A DNA stretch of 26,545 bases. Source: a virus. Shown here piece by piece: positions 1 through 5,299 of this stretch (position 1 is the first letter of the stretch; each line of letters starts with the position of its first letter). A program made the translations under genes and the position numbers. Under the pieces are notes generated by a model that worked only from the letters and a program-made list of their open reading frames with translations, made no database searches and was not told the origin of the DNA. The stretch lies in IMG/VR virus record IMGVR_UViG_3300032294_001730, positions 1 through 26,545 of that record. One strand, written 5' to 3'.

Positions 1-551
1 ATTTTACAAGCTTGTTGTACTGAACCATATTTTACACCATCAATAGTAATCTGTATTGAAAATGGATGATCCTCACCTTCTTTAAAGGCTGATTTATGTT
101 TAATACCATGCCACATATGATCTTTACCTACTTTGTATTCTCTTTGACCTATTTTTTTTCTTGATTCTTCTGTGTGTTTTTTACCATAAAATGGATTTTT
201 TTCACCAGAAAAATCGGCATGATTTTTATTTGGTTCACCAATTTCACCACCTAATGTTGAATTATAACCTAATTTGTATGTGTCATATTTATTAATGTAA
301 AATATTTCCATTTCTAATGCTTTTGATTTATCATTACACTCAAAAAGTAACTCAATTATGAAATTATCTAAACCATATTTGAGTAAAGCCTTTGCGAATT
401 TGTTATTTAACATAGAATTTTTTTTAGCGCACCTAAAGTGAGTACTCAATCTATGTTTCAAGGTATGTTTAGTAAACCCAATATAAAGTTTACCATTAGA
501 TTGTGAGGTTATTTTATAGACTTTATAATTATTTGTTTCCATAATACTCAT
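1..551 (-). CDS. GIY-YIG homing endonuclease, C-terminus cut off by the window edge
   Basis: Reading leftward from an ATG at 551 (alternative in-frame ATG at 542), the translation opens with a GIY-YIG nuclease core: YKVYKIT, then a 9-residue gap, then LYIGFT, followed by the basic helix KHTLKHRL. Further on a NUMOD3-type repeat, KNPFYGKKHTEESRKKIG, is visible, the DNA-binding module typical of free-standing phage homing endonucleases. At least 183 codons are present and no stop is reached at the window edge. Such enzymes cut an allele lacking the insertion and spread by repair. The start overlaps the end of the small gene at 529-675 by 23 nt, suggesting translational coupling. The family call is secure; target and activity are unknown. 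Confidence 0.85.
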   Translation of the reverse strand, partial: MSIMETNNYKVYKITSQSNGKLYIGFTKHTLKHRLSTHFRCAKKNSMLNNKFAKALLKYGLDNFIIELLFECNDKSKALEMEIFYINKYDTYKLGYNSTLGGEIGEPNKNHADFSGEKNPFYGKKHTEESRKKIGQREYKVGKDHMWHGIKHKSAFKEGEDHPFSIQITIDGVKYGSVQQACK

Positions 552-675
552 TTAATAATTTCTCAATTAATTTTGATTTATTTATTAGACTATCTTCCAT
601 CTTTTTATTAATTTTTGGAGATACTGTTATTGAGAGTTTAACTTTTTTGTCTTTATCATCTATTTTATGTCTCAT
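529..675 (-). CDS. small ribbon-helix-helix-like protein
   Basis: This 48-residue ORF starts at ATG 675 and stops at 529. It has the pattern of an Arc/CopG-type ribbon-helix-helix protein. A short beta-strand (KVKLSITVSP, residues 11-20) is followed by two helices, the second containing INKSKLIEKLLNEYY. Members of this fold dimerise to pair the strands and usually act as operator-binding repressors. It overlaps the downstream GIY-YIG start, so the two probably form one two-gene unit, possibly with the small protein restraining nuclease expression (inference). The preceding TATTTAT element lies 8 nt upstream of the start. The assignment rests on pattern only, since the protein is very short. 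Confidence 0.6.
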   Translation of the reverse strand: MRHKIDDKDKKVKLSITVSPKINKKMEDSLINKSKLIEKLLNEYYGNK

Positions 676-683
676 ATATATAT

Positions 684-690
684 ATAAATA
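684..690 (-). promoter_or_regulatory. TATTTAT element upstream of the RHH/GIY-YIG pair
   Basis: On the minus strand TATTTAT is read 8 nt before the ATG at 675. The same heptamer precedes several tagged genes and the other GIY-YIG genes. It is proposed as a phage-specific (late?) promoter core by position only. The surrounding DNA is a run of alternating A and T, so chance occurrence is likely enough to keep confidence low. Confidence 0.3.
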
Positions 691-759
691 TACAGTAAAT
701 GTAAAAAATACTACTTTTTATAATATTTTTAATTAAAAAACCTATTTAAGGCACCAATA

Positions 760-766
760 TATTTAT
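760..766 (+). promoter_or_regulatory. TATTTAT element, candidate late promoter
   Basis: TATTTAT ends exactly 4 nt before the ATG at 771. The same element with the same 4-nt spacing precedes the starts at 14258, 19075 and 25016 (minus). If it is a -7/-10 equivalent, the transcript would begin at or next to the start codon, giving a leaderless mRNA. This is inferred from recurrence; no experiment supports it. Confidence 0.4.
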
Positions 767-770
767 TATT

Positions 771-2018
771 ATGGGAAAAATCATTATTACAGAAAACCAA
801 CTTAACCAACTAACAAAAAAACTTTTAAGTGAAGCTGTTGGTGTGCCTGAAAACATATTAGAAGAAGGAAAAAAACTATTTGAAATAGTTAAAGATCAAT
901 TAAAAAATATAACATCAATTGAAGGTCAATATGAAATTGAAGATATTGAAATAGATTTAAATATTTCTGATGTTAATTTTACACATTTAAATTTAATGGT
1001 TAAAGTAGATGAAATTGAAGATTATGATGGAGACGAAGCGTTAATCGCGTCAATGGGTGTTGGAAACGAATTTAATTTTGACGAAGGGATTATGATGCAA
1101 GTTAATGCTGAAACATCTACAATAGATTTATTTATACAATTTATTGTTTCTGAAAATTGGAATGAAAGTGATTTATATAATGCTTTTGTAAAAAATAAAA
1201 CAGACAGTATATCTGTAATGTCTCATGAATTAATGCACAGATTTAGAAGAAGTAAAAAACCAAAAGGGTTAGCTGGTGAAACTGCAGATTACCAAGCATA
1301 TTCATCATCAGGATTGAATTTTGGAATACCGGTTATGAGTGATTTTATGAGGTATAGTTACTTTATTCAAAATGAAGAAAACGTAGTAAGACCAACGGAA
1401 GTAGCATCAAGAATGATTGAGATGGGTATAACAAGAGAACAATTTTATAATTTTATAACTGAAGATCAAGTTTTTAAAGAATTAAAACAAATACAAAACT
1501 TTTCATTTGAATATCTAATTAATAGTTTACAAGAACAAATGGAAAGGGTAGATGTGTTACTTGAACATATTGGTGAAGAAACTGAAGGAAAATCTGAAGA
1601 TGAAAAAATTAGAATGGTTTTAGAATTAGTTTATATTAATTTATCTAATGCAAAAATGGTTAATTTTGAAAGATACATACTGACAAGAAACGAAATGATG
1701 TTTTCACAATTAGGTCCATTTGCTCAATTAATGGGTGCTAAACAACCATCAGAAAACAAAGTAAAACTTCTAAAAAAATATCAGAACCACGTAACAAAAT
1801 ATGAAAATAGAGAAATAGAGTTTTTTAAAGATGAATGTGAAAGATTTAATTATGTTGCAACAAAACTTATGAAAAGAATATCAAAAGTTTATTCATTAAT
1901 TCCGGATGAAAAAGAACAAACAAACGAATCTATATTAGATTGGGACCTACACCAGAAATTTATGGAAAAGAAATACGGTAAAAGACCAATAGAAACTTCC
2001 TACAAACACAAAAAATAA
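771..2018 (+). CDS. tagged HExxH zinc metalloprotease-like protein
   Basis: This is a 415-residue protein. Residues 1-11 (MGKIIITENQL) match the N-terminal tag shared by genes at 18036, 20577, 21515, 22087, 22452 and 22856. The tag region ends with LLSEA (18-22), a possible L-x-E prohead-protease site. HELMH at 152-156 fits the zincin HExxH motif, and E170 in GLAGE is a candidate third ligand. The middle part is acidic and the C-terminal third is helical and basic. It may be a virion-packaged protease, either acting in the head or delivered to the host (inference). No wider similarity to a named peptidase family was recognised. Its stop codon directly abuts the left 33-bp repeat of the mobile element. 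Confidence 0.7.
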   Translation: MGKIIITENQLNQLTKKLLSEAVGVPENILEEGKKLFEIVKDQLKNITSIEGQYEIEDIEIDLNISDVNFTHLNLMVKVDEIEDYDGDEALIASMGVGNEFNFDEGIMMQVNAETSTIDLFIQFIVSENWNESDLYNAFVKNKTDSISVMSHELMHRFRRSKKPKGLAGETADYQAYSSSGLNFGIPVMSDFMRYSYFIQNEENVVRPTEVASRMIEMGITREQFYNFITEDQVFKELKQIQNFSFEYLINSLQEQMERVDVLLEHIGEETEGKSEDEKIRMVLELVYINLSNAKMVNFERYILTRNEMMFSQLGPFAQLMGAKQPSENKVKLLKKYQNHVTKYENREIEFFKDECERFNYVATKLMKRISKVYSLIPDEKEQTNESILDWDLHQKFMEKKYGKRPIETSYKHKK

Positions 2019-2051
2019 TTTGTTTAATCAAATTTAATTTCTTAACTTTGT
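2019..2051 (+). repeat. left 33-bp direct repeat (attL-like), also a promoter
   Basis: This 33-bp segment matches 5264-5296 at 30 positions; the mismatches are at repeat positions 11, 24 and 27. It contains TTG (2020-2022), a 20-nt spacer and TAACTTTG (2043-2050), a Bacteroidota-type promoter. It starts directly after the stop of the metalloprotease gene. It could be an attachment site left by tyrosine-recombinase integration, or simply a duplicated promoter. Confidence 0.55.
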
Positions 2052-2145
2052 TATAACGGTTGGGTGTATATGTAGTTTTTTTATTTGGGAATGTCAAAAC
2101 TTATTCGTACCTTTGTAAAAAAATTACATATACACCTTGTTATAC
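2050..2145 (+). repeat. attC-like recombination site 1
   Basis: R'' box GTTATAAC (2050-2057) is followed by left arm GGTGTATATGTA (2063-2074). The right arm TACATATACACC (2125-2136) is its exact reverse complement, and R' box GTTATAC is at 2139-2145. The predicted crossover is between G2139 and T2140. The loop contains an ATG (2091) in phase with the GTT and a TTG-N20-TACCTTTG promoter. The box forms fit the integron consensus RYYYAAC / GTTRRRY loosely. The site is not a terminator, since no T-tract follows it. Confidence 0.65.
2085..2115 (+). promoter_or_regulatory. promoter inside attC-1 loop, Pc-like
   Basis: TTG (2085-2087), a 20-nt spacer and TACCTTTG (2108-2115) match the Bacteroidota housekeeping promoter form. 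Its position in the loop of the first attC, pointing into the array, would let it serve as the cassette promoter, as Pc does in classical integrons. Role inferred from position. Confidence 0.5.
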
Positions 2146-2162
2146 ACAGTACGGTTTATTAA
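2091..2162 (+). CDS. abortive 23-residue leader in attC-1
   Basis: From ATG 2091 a 23-codon frame (beginning MSKLIRTF and containing KKLHIHLVIHS) reads across the crossover codon GTT at 2139 and stops at 2162. Its middle resembles the leaders of the ORFs at 2519 (KKLNISDVIHS) and 3518 (KKLHISGVIAS). The following cassette has no in-frame continuation and uses its own ATG at 2178. The putative promoter at 2108-2115 lies inside this frame, so it may be unused here. Probably a vestigial leader. Confidence 0.3.
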   Translation: MSKLIRTFVKKLHIHLVIHSTVY

Positions 2163-2177
2163 CTAAAAAATATAAAT

Positions 2178-2447
2178 ATGAAACTAATAATTAATAACAA
2201 AATCTTCATTGGGAGATACAACGAAAATGGTAGATTACAAATACAATTGGATGATGAAAATGATGTTAAATTTTTCAAAAACTGGCAAGATAAATGTAAA
2301 AATTCCAATAGTAAGACAGATTATGTAGATAATATAGAATTTCACAAAATAACTGAACGTGGATTTTTGAAAAATTGTTTTCCTTTACTAAGTATAAATG
2401 AAGATTTTGTTACACTCCACTATGATTTATATGATGTAGTATCGTAG
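2178..2447 (+). CDS. cassette 1 protein, function unknown
   Basis: The product has 89 residues and no recognised domain. It is a mixed alpha/beta-looking polypeptide rich in Asn, Lys and Asp, with a central charged stretch and a C-terminus rich in Tyr and Asp. The gene occupies the body of cassette 1 (2140-2603). Unlike the next ORFs it begins within its own cassette, at an ATG behind an A-rich stretch. Its stop lies four bases before the R'' region of attC-2 begins at 2451. Expression probably comes from the promoter in the attC-1 loop. The style is not obviously different from phage structural accessory proteins, so it may have been captured from a phage (inference). Confidence 0.65.
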   Translation: MKLIINNKIFIGRYNENGRLQIQLDDENDVKFFKNWQDKCKNSNSKTDYVDNIEFHKITERGFLKNCFPLLSINEDFVTLHYDLYDVVS

Positions 2448-2450
2448 TAT

Positions 2451-2609
2451 TGTGTATAACGACACTCAGATATATTTAGTTTTTCTGAATTTTCAATATT
2501 TATATATAAAATAAAATTATGAGCAAAGAAATGAGAGAACACATTGACAACTTTAGGAACTTCCTTACAGAAAATTCAAAGAAAAAATTGAATATATCTG
2601 ATGTTATAC
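2451..2609 (+). repeat. attC-like recombination site 2
   Basis: R'' is TGTGTATAAC (2451-2460), whose reverse complement equals the first ten bases at the start of cassette 1 (2139-2148). The left arm at 2468-2484 pairs with the right arm at 2583-2599 at 15 of 17 positions, and R' GTTATAC is at 2603-2609. The 98-nt loop holds the start codon of the next ORF (2519). The arm sequence closely resembles that of attC-5. Confidence 0.65.
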
Positions 2610-2815
2610 ATAGTCAAATTAAAGACTTGGAAAAAGGTGATGAGATAATTATACGCAAACCATCACAAAAGGGGGAAGGTATAAATACACCAGTTATTTT
2701 TCTTAAATATAACAGATGGTGGGATTGGGTTATAGTAGAAAAAGATGGTAAAGAAATGAAAGTTAGCATATCACAAGACCCAACAGAAGATGTTATATTT
2801 ATTGAAAAACTTTAA
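2519..2815 (+). CDS. cassette 2 protein with attC-encoded leader
   Basis: The product has 98 residues and no recognised family. The first 28 codons are encoded by the loop and right arm of attC-2, which belongs to cassette 1. Codon 29 is the crossover GTT at 2603, and the body lies in cassette 2 (2604-2949). The junction peptide is KKLNISDVIHS. The body has short strands and aromatic residues (RWWDWVIV) suggestive of a small beta-rich or SH3-like fold, but this is only an impression. The leader also contains FRNFLTEN, which resembles the L-x-E-ended tags of phage head proteins; that may be coincidence. A TATTTAT heptamer lies at 2497-2503, 15 nt upstream of the start. Confidence 0.7.
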   Translation: MSKEMREHIDNFRNFLTENSKKKLNISDVIHSQIKDLEKGDEIIIRKPSQKGEGINTPVIFLKYNRWWDWVIVEKDGKEMKVSISQDPTEDVIFIEKL

Positions 2816-2821
2816 TTTGAT

Positions 2822-2955
2822 TGTGTATAACGTTTTGCAGGTTGCTTTAGTGGCGACCTTAACCGATAAACTTAAATAGAATTACAAATTTTAAATTACA
2901 GATAAAATGTCAAAAAAGAACGAAACTAAGCCATTGAAGCAACCTGCTGTTAGCG
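2822..2955 (+). repeat. attC-like recombination site 3
   Basis: R'' TGTGTATAAC (2822-2831) is complementary to the start of cassette 2 (2603-2612) at nine of ten positions. The left arm GCAGGTTGCTT (2837-2847) and right arm AAGCAACCTGC (2937-2947) are exact reverse complements. R' is GTTAGCG (2949-2955). This site is distinctly more GC-rich than the surrounding phage DNA. The ATG of the next ORF (2907) lies in the loop. Confidence 0.7.
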
Positions 2956-3107
2956 GTTCGTTGCTTGTGGAAATTAAAACATTACTGGAACAATACAGAG
3001 ATGAACAAATGCCTAATTGGAATGAACCCTATCATTATGAAGCAGAGGGGTGGGCATCAATGAAATACTTTATTCAATGGTTGGAGCGTAGGAGCAATGA
3101 CCGCTAA
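2907..3107 (+). CDS. cassette 3 protein with attC-encoded leader
   Basis: A 66-residue protein. Fourteen leader codons come from attC-3, and codon 15 is the crossover GTT at 2949, within the peptide QPAVSGSLL. From memory, small proteins with a similar VSGS leader occur in Bacteroidota cassette regions, but I could not check this. The body (EIKTLLEQYRDEQMPNW onward) has a Trp-rich central segment and a basic C-terminus. Its stop codon TAA (3105-3107) lies inside the R'' box of attC-4, so gene end and recombination site are physically fused. Function unknown. Confidence 0.7.
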   Translation: MSKKNETKPLKQPAVSGSLLVEIKTLLEQYRDEQMPNWNEPYHYEAEGWASMKYFIQWLERRSNDR

Positions 3108-3443
3108 CGTTTTGGGGCTATGAATATGTAAAACCCCTTTTTGTGCGGTGGGGAATAATTACTGCACGTAACTTAATACATAATAAAATGGAAAACAAAT
3201 TTTTACAAAGTGTTGAAAGATACACTGACAATGAGCGAGGTACGACAGGCTACAAAGCTATTTATAGCAATGGTCTTGATTTTGAAACTTTATTATTTGC
3301 AATTAAAAACGGTGTGGATAACATAGATATCCCATCTATCGTAAAATCTGTAAAGACCATTGAGGAAATAGAAGCTATTGGTGCTGAATTACCTTAATGC
3401 GGTGTGCTGGCAGGGGTTTTATTATTTATAGCCCCTGTTAGCA
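3100..3443 (+). repeat. attC-like recombination site 4 with a gene in its loop
   Basis: R'' ACCGCTAAC (3100-3108) is complementary to the start of cassette 3 (2949-2957), 9 of 9. The left arm (3114-3137, GGGGCTAT to AAAACCCC) pairs with the right arm (3413-3435, GGGGTTTT to ATAGCCCC). R' is GTTAGCA (3437-3443). The loop is about 275 nt, far longer than in the other sites, and holds the ORF at 3188-3397. Either the site has acquired an insertion, or very large loops are tolerated here. Confidence 0.65.
3188..3397 (+). CDS. small protein encoded inside the attC-4 loop
   Basis: The product has 69 residues and no recognised domain. The ATG at 3188 follows an AATAAA stretch and is preferred over an in-frame GTG at 3143 that falls in the site's left-arm flank. 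The sequence includes YKAIYSNGLDFETLLFAIKNG and a C-terminal helix rich in Glu. The frame is in phase with the crossover GTT at 3437 but stops 40 nt earlier. Continuing past the stop in that frame would give FIAPVSKSF, which echoes the VSGS leader of attC-3. This suggests the ORF is an elaborated or terminated leader. Function unknown. Confidence 0.55.
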   Translation: MENKFLQSVERYTDNERGTTGYKAIYSNGLDFETLLFAIKNGVDNIDIPSIVKSVKTIEEIEAIGAELP

Positions 3444-3456
3444 AATCGTTTTAATG

Positions 3457-3589
3457 TTTGCTAACGGTTACAGATATATGTAGTTTTTCTTAATTTGAAA
3501 CACAGAACTTAAATAAAATGGAAGAAGTAAATAAAAACACAAAACTTGATAATACAGATAAAAAATTACATATATCTGGTGTTATAGCG
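3457..3589 (+). repeat. attC-like recombination site 5 (body of an ORF-less cassette)
   Basis: R'' TTTGCTAAC (3457-3465) is complementary to the start of cassette 4 (GTTAGCAAA, 3437-3445), 9 of 9, with only 11 nt between them. Arms AGATATATGTA (3472-3482) and TACATATATCT (3567-3577) are exact reverse complements. R' is GTTATAGCG (3581-3589). Cassette 4 (3438-3581) is therefore almost nothing but an attC. Its loop supplies the start of the ORF at 3518. The arms resemble those of attC-2. Confidence 0.65.
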
Positions 3590-3838
3590 AGTTTTTTGTG
3601 TGGTGTTGGGGTTGAAAATGTTAATGTTGTTGATTTAGAAACAGCAAAGTATTTGAAGAAAATGGGGTTTAATAAACCAACACACTGGTATTGGCAAGAT
3701 AAAACATTAACATTTGTTGAGAAAGGGTTGAAACGTGTAAAATACGGTAAAAGGCGAATGAACCACAATAAGTATGATGAATGGATATATTCAGCACCAA
3801 CACAGGATGAAGTTGAGCGTTGGGTAAATTCGCTATAA
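3518..3838 (+). CDS. cassette 5 protein with attC-encoded leader
   Basis: The product has 106 residues and no recognised family. The first 21 codons lie in attC-5, codon 22 is the crossover GTT (3581), and the junction peptide is KKLHISGVIAS. The body begins with a hydrophobic stretch and continues with an alpha/beta pattern containing GFNKPTHWYW and a basic segment KRVKYGKRRMNHNKY, ending in a short helix. The stop TAA (3836-3838) lies inside a terminal R''-type box CGCTATAAC. An antiparallel open frame over this gene has no comparable features. Confidence 0.65.
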   Translation: MEEVNKNTKLDNTDKKLHISGVIASFLCGVGVENVNVVDLETAKYLKKMGFNKPTHWYWQDKTLTFVEKGLKRVKYGKRRMNHNKYDEWIYSAPTQDEVERWVNSL

Positions 3839-3839
3839 C
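3830..3839 (+). repeat. orphan R'' half-site closing the cassette array
   Basis: TCGCTATAAC is the exact reverse complement of the first ten bases of cassette 5 (3581-3590), as expected for that cassette's own R'' box. I could find no matching arm or R' box downstream before the recombinase gene at 3891. The last attC is therefore truncated, or it abuts an attI-like region. Confidence 0.5.
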
Positions 3840-3890
3840 TAGTATATATCAACACCCATTTAAAAACAACTGAAAAACAAGGTTTTAAAG

Positions 3891-4302
3891 ATGAATAAGA
3901 CAAATTATTATGAAATTTGTAATCAAAAATTGAAGTATTTAAACTACTCGGATAGGACAATAAAGTCCTATCTTTTTTATATAAAACAATTTTTGGATAA
4001 TACCAAAATACCACCAACCAGATTAAAATCTAATGATTTCCAATCCTATTTAGATCAATATGATTTTACGTCAATATCACAACAAAACCAAGTTATAAAT
4101 GCCATTAGGTTTTTATATAAATTTGGTTTAGAAAAAAAATACGATAAAGTAAGTTTTAAAAGACCAAAATCCGAAAAGAAATTACCAGTTGTTATTGATG
4201 GAGAATTTATAAAAGAACAATTATTAAAAATTGAAAATATAAAACATAAAACAATTCTTACTTTAACATATTCAGTTGGATTGAGAGTGTCAGAAGTGGT
4301 TA
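3891..4302 (+). pseudogene. tyrosine recombinase, N-terminal fragment
   Basis: About 137 codons of a XerD/IntI-type tyrosine recombinase. The SAM-like core-binding domain contains YSDRTIKSYLFYIKQFL and SISQQNQVINAIRFLYKFGL, followed by the start of the catalytic domain with box I GLRVSEVV carrying catalytic Arg at residue 132. Homology ends there, and the frame runs out a few codons later inside the antisense GIY-YIG gene. The segment with the Lys, His-x-x-Arg and surrounding residues (about 110 residues by comparison with XerD spacing) is absent. The SxSxQNQ pattern occurs in both integron-type and Bacteroidota phage-type integrases. It follows the cassette array in the same orientation, 51 nt after the last ORF. 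Confidence 0.85.
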
Positions 4303-5088
4303 ATCACCTTCATAATATCTGAAATCTGTATCATTTTTTATTTGACCAAGTAATTTTGCTTTTAATGTCCTAACTTTCATCCCAATTGAATCGGCAGCTT
4401 CTCTTTTACTTGGAAACACAATTCCAGACTTAATGTTAATTATAGGTCTTTTATTGTGAGCCACTCTACCTCTATTCGATTTACTTATTTTATCTTTTGT
4501 TTCTTTTGTGTGAGACTTCCCCAACATAGGTTTATGATGTGCGTGATTATCACTTATTTTTTGTTTAGTTTCTTTAGATAATTTTACACCTTTCCTATTT
4601 GTATTGTTTTTAGTGTGGTTATTTCCTAATTCCCAACCATCAGATAAAAACTCATCAATCAATTTAGAATCTAATACCTTTGTTTCGTCGTTTTTGTGAA
4701 TCCATACTTTCCCATACATAGGATTCTTATTTCCATAAAGTAGACCTTTTTTGGATTTAGACATTTTAAGTTTAGATTCTTCTGACATTTTACTACTATC
4801 ACCACCTTCCCTTAAATTCATCCCGCGTTCGGTATTTAACGAACCGTATAGTTCAATATAATACTTTTCTAATCTATTTAATTCCTCCCTACAGCACTCT
4901 TCTATAATAGTTAAGGTGTGGGATGACCAACCATATTTCAAAATAGAATTATATAAAAACCTTTGTTCTTCACAATCACCCCGTTTATATTGATTAGTGC
5001 GTCTTTTAATATCAATTGATTGTCCTATATAAATCCTATTAGTTGGGGATGTAATGATGTAAATTCCACATATTTTCTCTTTTCCCAT
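4300..5088 (-). CDS. GIY-YIG homing endonuclease inserted in the recombinase gene
   Basis: A complete 262-residue enzyme. The N-terminal nuclease core has CGIYIITSP and then RIYIGQSIDIKRR, with the family's catalytic Arg, and a Glu-containing segment near residue 70. Two or three NUMOD3-like modules follow (LLYGNKNPMYGK; PMLGKSHTKETKDKIS). The C-terminus has an IENR1/NUMOD1-like helix-turn-helix (IKSGIVFPSKREAADSIGM). Its stop codon overlaps the last recognisable codons of the recombinase fragment on the other strand. Insertion is accompanied by loss of the recombinase centre, so this is not a clean intron or intein. A TATTTAT element lies 12 nt upstream of its start. Confidence 0.9.
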   Translation of the reverse strand: MGKEKICGIYIITSPTNRIYIGQSIDIKRRTNQYKRGDCEEQRFLYNSILKYGWSSHTLTIIEECCREELNRLEKYYIELYGSLNTERGMNLREGGDSSKMSEESKLKMSKSKKGLLYGNKNPMYGKVWIHKNDETKVLDSKLIDEFLSDGWELGNNHTKNNTNRKGVKLSKETKQKISDNHAHHKPMLGKSHTKETKDKISKSNRGRVAHNKRPIINIKSGIVFPSKREAADSIGMKVRTLKAKLLGQIKNDTDFRYYEGD

Positions 5089-5100
5089 AATCTTTTTATT

Positions 5101-5107
5101 ATAAATA
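5101..5107 (-). promoter_or_regulatory. TATTTAT element before the GIY-YIG gene
   Basis: Read on the minus strand, TATTTAT ends 12 nt before the ATG at 5088. All three homing endonuclease units in the window have this heptamer upstream, at 12, 8 and 4 nt. Weak on its own because of base composition. Confidence 0.3.
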
Positions 5108-5162
5108 TCAAGAATTATTCAAAAAGTAGGTGGACACAAAAATATTTTGTATATTTGGAATA

Positions 5163-5261
5163 ATGATCCAAAAAATTGCGGGTCATACTAATGTTAAAAC
5201 CACAGAAATCTACACCCACGTTTCAAATCAAATGTTAAGTAAAGTAAAATTACCAATTTAA
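5163..5261 (+). pseudogene. tyrosine recombinase, C-terminal fragment
   Basis: A 32-codon frame carries the end of a tyrosine recombinase: IQKIAGHTNVKTTEIYTHVS. It includes the GH box (catalytic His/Trp position) and the nucleophilic Tyr in EIYTHV, then a short Lys-rich tail. Together with the fragment at 3891-4302 it shows that one integrase gene was interrupted. Homology may begin a few codons before the ATG. A TATATTTG sequence at 5150-5157 sits 5 nt upstream, so the fragment could be transcribed, but a functional peptide is unlikely. The stop lies two bases before the right 33-bp repeat. Confidence 0.8.
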
Positions 5262-5263
5262 TA

Positions 5264-5296
5264 TTTGTTTAATTAAATTTAATTTCCTACCTTTGT
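5264..5296 (+). repeat. right 33-bp direct repeat (attR-like) and promoter
   Basis: Copy of 2019-2051 with three mismatches. It contains TTG (5265-5267), a 20-nt spacer and TACCTTTG (5288-5295). The TAnnTTTG box ends exactly 4 nt before the GTG start at 5300, so the predicted transcript would be leaderless. The shared region extends through the whole spacer, not only the promoter boxes, which favours duplication over convergent promoters. Confidence 0.6.
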
Positions 5297-5299
5297 AAG

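Larger units (their letters stand above)
2019..5296 (+). mobile_element. putative integron-like mobile element bounded by 33-bp repeats
   Basis: The interval lies between two 33-bp imperfect direct repeats (2019-2051 and 5264-5296, 30 of 33 identical). It contains five attC-like sites, small cassette ORFs, a decayed tyrosine recombinase and a GIY-YIG gene. The right repeat is two bases past the recombinase stop codon, as is common for attachment sites beside their integrase gene. Removing the interval would place the gene at 771 directly before a TTG-N20-TAnnTTTG promoter and the gene at 5300, a plausible ancestral arrangement. Local GC is visibly higher in parts of the cassettes than in flanking phage genes. 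The recombinase is broken, so the element is probably immobile unless served in trans. Confidence 0.6.

Noticed and set aside
684-690. T4 late promoter TATAAATA
   Set aside because: On the coding strand the element reads TATTTAT, the opposite orientation, so it is not the T4 late promoter.
2050-2145. Hairpin arms of the attC-like sites as terminators
   Set aside because: The arms are separated by 50 nt or more, no T-tract follows, and start codons lie in the loops.
3143-3187. GTG start extending the ORF at 3188
   Set aside because: The GTG lies just past the left arm of attC-4 and the added residues show no match to other leaders; the ATG at 3188 follows a normal A-rich context.
3490-4017. 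175-codon open frame on the minus strand
   Set aside because: It runs antiparallel across the cassette 5 ORF and the recombinase start, both supported by context; its composition is that of a shadow frame.
4300-5160. Group I intron or intein in the recombinase gene
   Set aside because: The endonuclease is antisense and the flanking coding sequence lacks about 110 residues, so splicing could not restore the gene.
2019-5296. CRISPR array
   Set aside because: The repeats are inverted arms of different sequence at irregular distances; no direct repeats with equal spacers occur.
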